A stretch of 64,000 bases of DNA, taken from NCBI RefSeq assembly GCF_050433385.1, contig NZ_JBNPXI010000012.1, forward strand, positions 61,857 through 125,856, given 5' to 3'. Of this stretch, positions 45,360 to 54,307 are shown piece after piece (within the stretch, counting starts at the first letter, position 1; every line of letters starts with the position of its first letter). Made by a program: the position numbers and the translations under genes. Below the pieces are notes generated by a model. The model saw only the letters and a list, made by a program, of their open reading frames with translations. It had not been told where the DNA came from and made no database searches. The DNA comes from Brassicibacter mesophilus. Its GTDB lineage: Bacteria > Bacillota > Clostridia > Tissierellales > Proteiniboraceae.

Positions 45360-45983
45360 TTACAAGATTATATTTCCTCTAACAATGAATTTGATCTGAT
45401 TTCTTAAATCTTCAATTACATCTATATACTTAAGATTATCACTATAAGCAAAGATAGTAAATTGAGTTATGACACAACTATATATACACGTAATAGCCGT
45501 ATCTAAATCAAATTCTTTTACTTTTACACTTGTTTTTTTCAGCTCATAAAATAATTCCTTTAACTCTATCATGATCATTTCATCCATGTCAAAAATGCTT
45601 TTTCTTGTAGCTACTGACTCTCTGTTATTGGTTTCAAAAACAATTGAAAAGTACTCTCTTAGTAATTTTTTATCCACACTTGCCATTTTTCTTATATAAA
45701 AATCAATAAGATTTATTATCTCATTCACTAAATAATCTTCGTCTATATCTTCTCTCAAATGTATATTATACTTTCCCATTTGAAAGTCTCTAAAGACAGC
45801 TTCTATAAATAATTGTCCCTTTGAGCTAAAATAATTAAAAAGTGTACCTTCTCCAATACCTACCGCCTTTGCAATTTCTGAAGTTTTCACTTGTTTATAA
45901 CCATTTTCTTTAAAAGCTTTCTCTGCATATTTTAATATAGTTTTTTTAGTATTTTTCTTTTTCATTTCTCTTAATCCAGCCAT
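45360..45983 (-). CDS. TetR/AcrR-family transcriptional regulator
   Basis: 207 residues; start ATG follows ATAGGGAGAAATTC. The HTH spans about 10-60 (TKKTILKYAEKAFKENGYKQ, VKTSEIAKAVGIGEGTLFNY, FSSKGQLFIEAVF). The C-terminal half is helical. No intact target gene is beside it; upstream is about 900 bases of decayed sequence, so its former partner may have been lost. Confidence 0.87.
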   Translation of the reverse strand: MAGLREMKKKNTKKTILKYAEKAFKENGYKQVKTSEIAKAVGIGEGTLFNYFSSKGQLFIEAVFRDFQMGKYNIHLREDIDEDYLVNEIINLIDFYIRKMASVDKKLLREYFSIVFETNNRESVATRKSIFDMDEMIMIELKELFYELKKTSVKVKEFDLDTAITCIYSCVITQFTIFAYSDNLKYIDVIEDLRNQIKFIVRGNIIL

Positions 45984-46714
45984 GAATTTCTCCCTATATT
46001 TATTTTATATTACAATTTTATTTTATCATAATTCCACTTTTCCTACATCTCCATACACTATTTGTATAAACAACATGCAAAGATATAACTTATTCTCAAA
46101 TAATTATTCTTTTAAAAAGACTATTCTTATTACTGATAAATCATTGTAACGTTTACTTAGTAATATCTGATAATTTTAAATTATCAATTGGTGCTTTGTA
46201 TCTTGGACACTTTTTTTGCTAAAACTTTTTTCCGTAGTATTAATAGCTGTATAGTTTACAATTTACACACATGCTATTATCCACATATATGGCTTCGTTT
46301 ACTTTTCTAGCCATTTCGTTCATATGGCTTCTTTGAGACTTACCTATAAAACGTCCAAAATAACTGTCACCCATTATCTGCTAATATAGCAGAAACAAAG
46401 GCTGACACCTCTTTACTGGCTTTTACATTTCTATCCCTAACTTTAGTAGCATCTCCCATATCAAATACCATAACAAAAATCGGTATATAAAAGTTATTTG
46501 ACATCTTAAAATGAATCGCTTAGCTAATCTATATACCTTTGTTTCAACATCCTTTTTAAAGAATATAGCTCCATAAAATATCATATTATTATTCCTTTTA
46601 ATCTCGTACTCCAATTTATTTTTACATTGCCCTTTGTAATTAATTTTCCTCATTAGTAAATATGAGCTTAATCATACTTTGCTAGGATTATATAGCGCAG
46701 TCAAGTATAAAATT
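45984..46714 (-). pseudogene. Decayed genes between TetR and the anti-sigma gene
   Basis: Reverse-strand frames between about 46560 and 46245 read KDVETKVYRLAKRFILRC, PIFVMVFDMGDATKVRDRNV, KASKEVSAFVSAILADNG and SYFGRFIGKSQRSHMNEMAR, each shifted against the last. I do not recognise the protein. The frames at 46423-46653 and 46672-46878 are parts of this debris, not genes. No feature is seen in 45984-46240. Confidence 0.4.
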
Positions 46715-46751
46715 AAAAAGCTAACTGAAAATTTTTTCTCAGTTAGCTTTT
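46715..46751. terminator. Terminator after the sigma/anti-sigma operon
   Basis: AAAAAGCTAACTGA (46715-46728) pairs with TCAGTTAGCTTTT (46739-46751). T-rich on both sides, so it can act both ways. It lies about 165 bases past the anti-sigma stop. Confidence 0.75.
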
Positions 46752-46916
46752 CATTATATAAAAAAACATTTATCTGTTCATCGTAATCTAGTGCAATCTC
46801 CTTGATAGAATTACATAGCCTTAAAGCAATGGCTAAAGGAGCCACTAACTGTGGATAATTTGGAAGAGGAAATAGCACTCACTTTCTGTCTATATCTATT
46901 CATTATTCTTTAATAG

Positions 46917-48350
46917 TTATTTAGTCCTTTCTCTTTGTAAGTCCTCAAGCCAGTTTGGTTCCAATTTTAATGCTCTTACAGTAATCACCCCGTCTGCATC
47001 TCTTGAAATTTGAATAGCCATTTGATCCTGCATACTTACTGTTTTATATACTCCTATCTCCCCTTCTTCTAAATAGTCGTCTATAGGAATATCAAAACTG
47101 TAGCCTTCATATTCATAATGTGCTAAGCCATTTGCACCGCAGGTAACTTCTTTTATGGATTCAGGTATTTCAATACCATCTTCTACTGCTTTTTTCCAAT
47201 CAACAAAACTTAAAATTATAGGGCTAACATGCTTTTTCTCCAATTTTACCGTCCTACCAGTAATCACCCCATCAGTATCCCTTAAAAATTGAATAGCTAT
47301 TTCATCTTTTATTTTGTATGTTTTATATACATCTATCTCTCCTTCTTTTAAAAAATGATCTACAGGAAAACCAACTTCTCCCTTTCCATCTCCATATTCA
47401 TATTCATAATGTGCTAAGCCATCTTGCTTGTAAGTAACTTCTTTTACTGATTCCGGAATCACAGCACCATTTTCTATTTCTTTTTCCCAATCAATATCAA
47501 TAAGTCCTTCATTAAAAGCTGTAGAATCCTCTTCTGGTTCTTCTAATAATTTTTTCAGATATTCTTCAGCTTTATCATGATCAGCTTTTGTTATATCAAG
47601 AGGTAAGTTAAAAAGAGCGTTAGCTCCATCGTAATCAGTATTAGGAGTGGTTTCGCCAGTTTCTTCATCATAATTAAAAGCATTTATATCATAGAATGTA
47701 CTGGTACTTATGCAAAGATAAAGCCCCCTGTCAGCAAACTTCTCAACCCCATCGCATTCAACCAATCTGTACATAACCCCATCAATTACAGATTCGCTAT
47801 ATCCACCATTCATAGACGCTATATTTACTTGCCATGGTTTTTGGCCCTTTATCAGAGGAGATATAAAAAACGGCTCTTTACCATACTCTTCATCCTTGGT
47901 ATCTGGCATTTTACTTCCATCTTGCTTTGCTATTGAGACTACAGCATATGTTCTGTCTGGATGTATATCTTCTGTAGAGTATTTAAAATCACTTAGATTC
48001 TCACCTGATACTACTCCAAGCAAAGTAAATTTATATCCCCCTGAAACAACTGATTCATTTATTTCGATTGCATTTTTATGATCAAATGCTTGCGCAAGCG
48101 TATGATCTCCAATATGCTCAGCAACTTGTTTTGGGTTAAGAAAATGCCATGCTGCAAATGCCGTTATTGACATTGCAAGAGTAATTGTAGCTGCAATCAA
48201 TGCAACTGATATCCTTTTTTTATAGACTGGTTTCATAATATCATTCTCCTTAAGTTGGTTTATAATTTTTTGATTTAACTCTTCACTAGGCTCAACTGTC
48301 ACTGAAAGAGCTTGTTTCAACAACTGATCCATTTGCTCAGAATTTTTCAT
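46917..48350 (-). CDS. Anti-sigma factor with DUF4179-like domain and tandem C-terminal repeats
   Basis: 477 residues from ATG 48350 (GGAGG nine bases ahead). A short cytosolic segment with EQMDQLLKQALSVTVEPSEE, one membrane helix (about 46-66) and a large outer domain (VVSGGYKFTLLGVVSGENLS). The C-terminal 180 residues are two copies of a unit of about 80: DWEKEIENGAVIPESVKEVT ... TDGVITGRTVKLE and DWKKAVEDGIEIPESIKEVT ... ADGVITVRALKLE. It overlaps the start side of an ECF sigma gene and should hold that sigma at the membrane until a signal arrives. Confidence 0.85.
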   Translation of the reverse strand: MKNSEQMDQLLKQALSVTVEPSEELNQKIINQLKENDIMKPVYKKRISVALIAATITLAMSITAFAAWHFLNPKQVAEHIGDHTLAQAFDHKNAIEINESVVSGGYKFTLLGVVSGENLSDFKYSTEDIHPDRTYAVVSIAKQDGSKMPDTKDEEYGKEPFFISPLIKGQKPWQVNIASMNGGYSESVIDGVMYRLVECDGVEKFADRGLYLCISTSTFYDINAFNYDEETGETTPNTDYDGANALFNLPLDITKADHDKAEEYLKKLLEEPEEDSTAFNEGLIDIDWEKEIENGAVIPESVKEVTYKQDGLAHYEYEYGDGKGEVGFPVDHFLKEGEIDVYKTYKIKDEIAIQFLRDTDGVITGRTVKLEKKHVSPIILSFVDWKKAVEDGIEIPESIKEVTCGANGLAHYEYEGYSFDIPIDDYLEEGEIGVYKTVSMQDQMAIQISRDADGVITVRALKLEPNWLEDLQRERTK

Positions 48351-48876
48351 GTCCACTAACCTCCAACTCTAAAATATTCTTTAATACTTTTCTAGCTTTA
48401 TGAAGCCTGCTTTTCACAGTTCCCTGTGGAATCTTTAATGCCGATGCTATCTCTTCAATGGACATTTCTGCAGTATAGTACATATACAAAGGTATTCTTA
48501 ATTTGTTATTCAACGTGTCAACTACAGTCTGTATCCTATCACGGAGATCATTGGATATAACAATATCCTCTAAAGTTAACTCATCCTTACATATGTATCC
48601 ACCGTTGACATCTTCGTTAAGCTCCTGTATTGGAGCTATTTTTTGACGCCAGATATATTTCCGATGCTTGTTTTTCCATATCCCTATTGCAATAGAAATT
48701 AGAAATCCTTTAGGATTATTATCTTTGTCAATCTTATGACATAACTCCATTGCCTTAAGAAATGTCTCTTGATATAGGTCATCTGTATCGGTCTTGTTTT
48801 TTGCAAGCTTATAGCAAAATCCATAAATAGATTCGCCATGCAGCTTTACAAGCTCACTTAAATCTGCAATATCCAA
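48337..48876 (-). CDS. ECF-type RNA polymerase sigma factor
   Basis: 179 residues from TTG 48876 behind GGAGAGGGG. Region 2 is at about 10-75 (IYGFCYKLAKNKTDTDDLYQ, ETFLKAMEL) and region 4 at about 110-170 (LRIPLYMYYTAEMSIEEIAS, ALKIPQGTVKSRLHKARKVL). It is the SigW/SigV-like class. It is translationally coupled to its anti-sigma by overlapping ends, and the pair presumably controls an envelope response; which genes it turns on cannot be seen here. Confidence 0.92.
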   Translation of the reverse strand: MDIADLSELVKLHGESIYGFCYKLAKNKTDTDDLYQETFLKAMELCHKIDKDNNPKGFLISIAIGIWKNKHRKYIWRQKIAPIQELNEDVNGGYICKDELTLEDIVISNDLRDRIQTVVDTLNNKLRIPLYMYYTAEMSIEEIASALKIPQGTVKSRLHKARKVLKNILELEVSGHEKF

Positions 48877-49452
48877 ATAGCCCCTCTCCTTTCAGCATAG
48901 CTAAAACCTCCTTTTTAAATATCTCTTCACCTATATATTGTCATGAGATAATAAAAGGTTCATTTTAGAATTAGAATAAAGAGAACCTATAGAACATTAT
49001 TGGATTCATTTTAGTATTCTACAGGCTTTCAAAATAATATTCAAGCTTCATTATCTTTATCCTATGCTCTAGCCTTTTATATATAATAGGCTACAACTTC
49101 TTCATTCCGTATCTTTTCAAGTTATATAATAAGTGTAGTATATCTATAGGATAGTAAAACACTCGATTTTGACTTATATTTATCAAAAAACAGCCGTTAT
49201 TTTTGGTACTGTTCACTATCTATCACCCTAAACTTTGCTCAATATTTCAGTATTTTTCTATAATCACTCAGCTTCTAATTATATACATTCCAAATAAACA
49301 GCTTCTGGTTATTTGCCTAATAGATATGTATAGTTAAATAAGGTTTATTAAGACTTAAATACTACATATTACATTATTATCTCTAATCTTTTTTCAATAA
49401 AGTCTTTTATCTCTTCATCACTTAGTTTTTGAAATTTATTTTGAAATTTCCT
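48877..49452. other. Spacer upstream of the sigma operon
   Basis: It holds repeat copy 5 (49190-49228). A promoter for the leftward operon should lie near 48900-49000, but I see no clear -35/-10 pair. No coding trace found. Confidence 0.4.
49190..49228 (+). repeat. GGTACGG-type palindromic repeat, copy 5
   Basis: Reads GCCGTTATTTTTGGTACTGT then TCACTATC, the most diverged copy. It lies about 225 bases past the stop of the leftward nuclease-like gene. Confidence 0.5.
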
Positions 49453-50004
49453 TTAAATTTCATATTTAGAAAATCTTATAATTTGCTTTAAATGAGAATT
49501 CTTAGGAGATAAATGGGCTAAATCTCTAAGCATATCACTAAGTTTGCTTAAGCTTACAATATCATTTGAATTGTATTTAATCCTATGTTTTTTAAGCATA
49601 ATGTTGAAATGCCTAATATCCCTACATAATTCCAAATAGCTATCAATAAACCATAAATCTATATGCTTTTGCTTCAATATTACTAGTTCATTTTCTCTAT
49701 AAGGGCTAAAATGTTGTTCTTCATCAAATTCAATAATCCTAGTTCCTAATTGTGGATGATTTACTGTAATTCCATCAATATAGCTTGCTAAATATCTAGA
49801 TGGAATATTAAAATCACTTTTAAAGCATTTCAAAATTTTTTCTATAATATTTATTGTATTATCATTAAAGTCATATTCTAAATAATTTGAAGACAAAAAT
49901 ATATCATCTTTTGATACTTTTTTATCTACTGATTTTGATTTTAAATATTCTTTCCCAATAATATTTTGAAAACATTCATAAAATTTTACTTCATTTTTAC
50001 CCAT
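49453..50004 (-). CDS. Possible PD-(D/E)XK-type nuclease, hypothetical
   Basis: 183 residues from ATG 50004 behind ACAGGGAGATATAGA. I do not recognise a named family. The stretch GTRIIEFDEEQHFSPYRENE near 110 has the E-x-D-E-x-Q-H form seen in some restriction-like and homing nucleases, and a charged helical end follows (LCRDIRHFNIMLKKHRIKYN). No methylase is adjacent. It lies 285 bases from the serine recombinase in opposite orientation, so it may be cargo of that element. The enzymatic call is inference. Confidence 0.5.
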   Translation of the reverse strand: MGKNEVKFYECFQNIIGKEYLKSKSVDKKVSKDDIFLSSNYLEYDFNDNTINIIEKILKCFKSDFNIPSRYLASYIDGITVNHPQLGTRIIEFDEEQHFSPYRENELVILKQKHIDLWFIDSYLELCRDIRHFNIMLKKHRIKYNSNDIVSLSKLSDMLRDLAHLSPKNSHLKQIIRFSKYEI

Positions 50005-50289
50005 TCTATATCTCCCTGTAATTTCATATTCTTTACTTAAAAGGTATATTGATTCGAAATTCATGTAAAAATAAAATTTTGTCTTCAATTAATTTAATAA
50101 GTAAGTATGGATAATGAGTAGCTAATGGGTCAAAACCATACTACTTATAATAGGCATTATTCTGTTTTACAGATACCTTGTCTATCGGAAAAATTGTTTT
50201 GAAGTCACTTGCGCTTGCTGGAAGTGCTTTTCTTCTCTTCACTATTATTATAAAACTATAATAACTAAATTCAAAATAGGATGATGTAA

Positions 50290-51702
50290 ATGAAAAAAGT
50301 TGCCATATATATAAGAGTAAGTACAATTGAACAAGCTAGAGAAGGCTTTAGTATCGGTGCGCAAAAAGATAGGCTAGTTAAATATTGTCAAGCTAAAGGG
50401 TGGAATATTAAGGATATATACATAGATGATGGATACACTGGTACAAATACTGACAGACCAGCTTTAAAATCAATGCTTGAAAAGCTTAATGATATTGACA
50501 TTGTACTTGTTTATAAACTTGATAGACTTTCACGTTCGCAGAAAGATGTATTGTATTTAGTAGAAGAAAAGTTTTTAAGCAACAATGTAGACTTTGTATC
50601 TTTGATGGAGTCATTTGATACGACAACTCCATTCGGTCGTGCAATGCTTGGAATACTTGCAGTATTCGCCCAACTTGAAAGAGACACTATTGTAGAAAGA
50701 AGTAAGTTAGGTAAAGAAAAAAGAGCAAAAGAAGGCTTATGGCGAGGTGGTGGTAATACCCCAATAGGATACAAGTTTGAAAATAACGAACTAATAATTG
50801 ATGATTATGAAGCATCACAAGTAAAAAGAATATTTGATTTATATTTAAAAGGTAAAGGCTATAATACTATTGCAAAAGAAATGATTGATAAAGGATATAA
50901 AAAAAACAATGGAAAAGACTGGTCTTGTACTCAAGTTAGGCGGGTTTTAACAAATAAAACTTATACTGGACTTATAGAACATGATGAAGAATATTATAAT
51001 GGAAATCATGAAGCCATAATTGAAAAAGAAGTATTTGATACTGTTCAAGATATAATAAACAAAAAAAGCAGAAAAGGAACTTCTACTAAATATTTGTTAG
51101 GTGGGTTAGTGTATTGTGGATATTGTGGAGGAAGATTGAGAGCTTCATGGTCAACACCTGGTAAAGGCGGCCGTAAGTATTATCATTATCTATGTTATTC
51201 GGTAGTTGGCGCTCCAACACATATGGTTAAGGATCATAATTGCCAAGGGAAGACATGGGAAATGGGTAAACTAGACAATATAGTTATATCAGCTTTAAAG
51301 CAAAAGAGTCTTGACATAAAAGAACTTAAAAAAGCTTACGATTATAAAACTGTAAAAGCACCTAAACCAATAAACCCTAACTTCATAAAAGATAAAATAG
51401 AGAAGATAGATAAACAGATAAGTAGACTAATGGATCTATACCAGGACGATAAAGTTCCAATGGATATCGTCTCTGAAAGAATTGAAAAATTATATATTCA
51501 GAAAAAAAGTTTAGAAAGCACTAATATAAGTATGAAAGATAAATCTGATGGAATATTACCTTTTGAACAATATGCTTTCTGGTTGGAAAACTTTGATGAT
51601 ATTTGGAATGAAGCGAATTATGAAGAGAAAAGAGTTATTTTATCTTCTTTTATTAAAAAGATAACCGTTACAGATGCGGTACATATAACATTTAGCTTCT
51701 AA
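50290..51702 (+). CDS. Large serine recombinase (integrase type)
   Basis: 470 residues, intact. The catalytic domain (1-140) has nucleophile Ser11 in AIYIRVSTIEQ and the Arg motif YKLDRLSRS near 75-82. The recombinase domain is at about 155-255. A zinc ribbon has Cys276 and Cys279 (YCGYCGG) and Cys302 and Cys318. A coiled segment lies near 380-420. It belongs to the class that integrates phages and mobile elements at attB with one-way control. No phage or conjugation genes lie beside it. A deleted copy lies 11 kb upstream. Start ATG follows AGGATGATGTAA, a weak site. Confidence 0.92.
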   Translation: MKKVAIYIRVSTIEQAREGFSIGAQKDRLVKYCQAKGWNIKDIYIDDGYTGTNTDRPALKSMLEKLNDIDIVLVYKLDRLSRSQKDVLYLVEEKFLSNNVDFVSLMESFDTTTPFGRAMLGILAVFAQLERDTIVERSKLGKEKRAKEGLWRGGGNTPIGYKFENNELIIDDYEASQVKRIFDLYLKGKGYNTIAKEMIDKGYKKNNGKDWSCTQVRRVLTNKTYTGLIEHDEEYYNGNHEAIIEKEVFDTVQDIINKKSRKGTSTKYLLGGLVYCGYCGGRLRASWSTPGKGGRKYYHYLCYSVVGAPTHMVKDHNCQGKTWEMGKLDNIVISALKQKSLDIKELKKAYDYKTVKAPKPINPNFIKDKIEKIDKQISRLMDLYQDDKVPMDIVSERIEKLYIQKKSLESTNISMKDKSDGILPFEQYAFWLENFDDIWNEANYEEKRVILSSFIKKITVTDAVHITFSF

Positions 51703-51705
51703 CTA

Positions 51706-51756
51706 CAACTATACATAATCGCTGTGTGTTGATTGTGTATAGTTGTAATTGATAAT
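51706..51756 (+). terminator. Inverted repeat after the recombinase gene
   Basis: ACAACTATACA and TGTATAGTTGT form an 11-base stem about 20 bases apart, just past the stop. The deleted copy has only part of this sequence. It may be a terminator or part of an attachment site. Confidence 0.45.
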
Positions 51757-51869
51757 AGCTCATATTATTAGCCTAATAGGAATATAGATAATGAAATTTT
51801 TTGTTTAGACATATTAGAATTTAGGTTTTTTATATTAGTATAAACACATTTAATTCTGATAGACATATT

Positions 51870-52000
51870 ACTCTGCAAAATACTCTACCCAAAATGGTCG
51901 GAAGTCTGTTGATAAAGCAACCAGCTGTTCTTCTTCAATAGTATCATATCTAAAAATTCTTTTGGATATTCTATATTTTGAATAATATTCAAGCCGTACC
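51870..52000 (-). pseudogene. C-terminal relic of unknown gene
   Basis: Reverse strand reads EYYSKYRISKRIFRYDTIEE, EQLVALSTDFRPFWVEYFAE and a stop at 51870-51872. No start. The remainder of the spacer to 52137 carries nothing further that I can support. Confidence 0.4.
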
Positions 52001-52137
52001 TATAAACAATTCTATATCTACCATCATAGAATTATGAGCGATTTCATTCATGACTATTCAAGTGATTAGACTCACAACAAAATATATCATCGTAACCGAT
52101 TCCTAAATATATGTAGAAAATGTTGCTATCATTAAAT

Positions 52138-53526
52138 CTAAAGGTTTATGTCCCTTATTGGGATTTCCATACAGAATTTTACACCATAATAATGATTTTC
52201 AGCCCATATTGAACCATTATGCATTTCAATAATCTGTTTAACTATTGCTAGACCCATTCCATAATGACCCTTTTCTCCCTTGCTAAATCGTTGAAATATT
52301 TTATCTATGATGCTGCTATCTATGTTTGGACCATCATTTGATATACAAAGTCTAGCTGTATCCATATCTCTTTTCAATGATATACTTATTTTGCTTTTTC
52401 CATATCTAACTTGATTGTCCAAAATATTTTCTAATACTACATTCCACTGATCGCTATCTCCATCAATAACTATTGATTCCATTTCTAATTCCCAGCATAA
52501 ATCTTGACCCCTAAATTTAAATTTTTTCACAACTTTTTCTATCAGCGGTTTTAGTAAAATCTCCCCATGTTCTAGATTAACTTGTTTTTTTAGATAATCT
52601 AATTTTGTCATATACAACAAGTCTCTAATCCTTTTTTCTAATCGTTTAGATTCAGTGTCTATAACCTTTAAAGTGCCTTCCATATCTCCCTTTGGATATA
52701 TATTATCAATAATTGAGTTAACATAGCTTCGAATAACCATTACGGGTGTTTTTAACTCATGGGATATATTTTGCAGGAAGGACTGCTGTTTTTCATCATG
52801 AATAACTAATTGTTCACGCATCCATTCAATAGACTCAGCTAATCTTCCTATCTCATCATTTCGTTGTATATTGATAGGCTTATACCAATCTCTTTTTGCT
52901 ATTCGTTTCACATCTTTTTCTAAAGCCACAAGGGGGGATGTTAAGTGCTTTGACAAAACTATTGCTCCTATAAGGCAAATCATCATTGCCATAACTGTTA
53001 TAAACATCAATCGTCGAAAAAGTGTCTTTACAAGAGAATCTTGATATGTATCCCACATAAAGGAAAACAAAGGATAGGATCTTCCTAAATCAGTAAAAAA
53101 AGCCTTTTTTCTTATTACATAAAATATCTTAGTATCACCAATTCTATCAGTATATCGTTTTATATTTTCCGTTTGGCTTTCTGCTTGTTCCACTATCTTA
53201 TCTAAGAACTCAGTAGGAAGCTGTTGATGCTCCCCTAAAGAAATTATAACTTTTTTCTTTAAATCTTCCTCCAATGTAATAAAAGATAGGGGCATATGCT
53301 TAACCATCAATGTATCCTGCTGAACTTTTGCTTTTTCTATGCTATCAATAATTTCAAAGGGTTCCTCTATAACCTTTTCTTGAGACCTTTCAATAGTATC
53401 ATGTAAGTGATTTAGAAAAAATGTATCTAGTGTTATAGAAAAAAATAATGCGAGAAGTATTAATATTGCCAAAGTTACTCCAGCAAAAAATAACCATATC
53501 TGAATAGCCAATGGTCTATTTTTCAT
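52138..53526 (-). CDS. Sensor histidine kinase
   Basis: 462 residues. Two membrane helices (about 10-32 and 170-192) bracket an extracellular domain of some 135 residues. HAMP at about 193-245, HisKA with His in LQNISHELKTPVMVIRSYVN near 258 and HATPase_c with LENILDNQVRYG, SNDGPNIDSSI and HYGMGLAIVKQI. It is co-directional with an OmpR-type regulator that ends two bases before it. An upstream secreted coiled protein in the same direction may be the sensed partner or a regulated product. Start ATG follows GGGTGGTGTAGAC. Confidence 0.92.
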   Translation of the reverse strand: MKNRPLAIQIWLFFAGVTLAILILLALFFSITLDTFFLNHLHDTIERSQEKVIEEPFEIIDSIEKAKVQQDTLMVKHMPLSFITLEEDLKKKVIISLGEHQQLPTEFLDKIVEQAESQTENIKRYTDRIGDTKIFYVIRKKAFFTDLGRSYPLFSFMWDTYQDSLVKTLFRRLMFITVMAMMICLIGAIVLSKHLTSPLVALEKDVKRIAKRDWYKPINIQRNDEIGRLAESIEWMREQLVIHDEKQQSFLQNISHELKTPVMVIRSYVNSIIDNIYPKGDMEGTLKVIDTESKRLEKRIRDLLYMTKLDYLKKQVNLEHGEILLKPLIEKVVKKFKFRGQDLCWELEMESIVIDGDSDQWNVVLENILDNQVRYGKSKISISLKRDMDTARLCISNDGPNIDSSIIDKIFQRFSKGEKGHYGMGLAIVKQIIEMHNGSIWAENHYYGVKFCMEIPIRDINL

Positions 53527-53528
53527 GT

Positions 53529-54200
53529 CTACACCACCCTATATCCATATCCATATATAGTCTCTACTTTTAAAGCAGGTAGTTTCTTCCTTAGACGTCT
53601 AACTAAGTCATCAACTGTACGATCGCTACCATAATAATCTTCTCCCCACACTTCTGTCAATATTTGATCCCTAGAAAAGGTTTGTCCAATATTTTTTATA
53701 AACAAGCATAGTAGTTCATACTCCTTAAAGGTCAACCTTATTTCTATATCATCTATCTTAACATTTCTTTTATTAACATCTATTAAATATGGGGGGTACT
53801 TAATAATACATGAGTTATTATAGCCAGGAATCTTACCATAGACTCTATCTAATAATTTTTTTGCCCTAATTACCAATTCCCTAGGTAAAAATGGCTTGGC
53901 AAGATAATCATCACTTCCCATCTCAAGACCTAATATACGGTCTAAGTCTGCATCTCTAGCAGATATAAATATTATTGGAATATCCAATGAAAACTCTCTA
54001 ATCTTCCTAATTAACTGATATCCATCCATCCCTGTTAGCATAATATCTAAAATCCACAGATGGGGTTCATCCTTTATTTTCTTTTCTGCATCTTCTCCAT
54101 TGAAAAATGTAGTTACTTTCCAGCCTTCCTTCTCTAAATATGAAGAAAGAACATCATTTAAATTTTTCTCGTCTTCCACCAAATATATTTCAAAACTCAT
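53529..54200 (-). CDS. OmpR/PhoB-family response regulator
   Basis: 223 residues from ATG 54200 (a GTG nine bases earlier is possible). Receiver domain with acidic pair (VEDEKN), phospho-acceptor Asp in LWILDIMLTG near 51, Ser in FISARD and Lys in LAKPF. The winged-helix DNA-binding domain is at about 128-222 (IRLTFKEYELLCLFIKNIGQ, WGEDYYGSDRTVDDLVRRLR, YGYGYRVV). Partner of the kinase that follows. Confidence 0.93.
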   Translation of the reverse strand: MSFEIYLVEDEKNLNDVLSSYLEKEGWKVTTFFNGEDAEKKIKDEPHLWILDIMLTGMDGYQLIRKIREFSLDIPIIFISARDADLDRILGLEMGSDDYLAKPFLPRELVIRAKKLLDRVYGKIPGYNNSCIIKYPPYLIDVNKRNVKIDDIEIRLTFKEYELLCLFIKNIGQTFSRDQILTEVWGEDYYGSDRTVDDLVRRLRKKLPALKVETIYGYGYRVV

Positions 54201-54307
54201 TTGTACCACGACCCCTTAATATATCAAATATATCAATCTGATTATATTATAATTAAAAGCAATGCATCCTTTCAATACATTGCCATTAATTCTAGTTTCC
54301 TCATCAA

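Noticed and set aside
46423..46878. Leftward frames of 76 and 68 codons
   Set aside because: They run through frameshifted debris and, in the second case, through the operon terminator stem.
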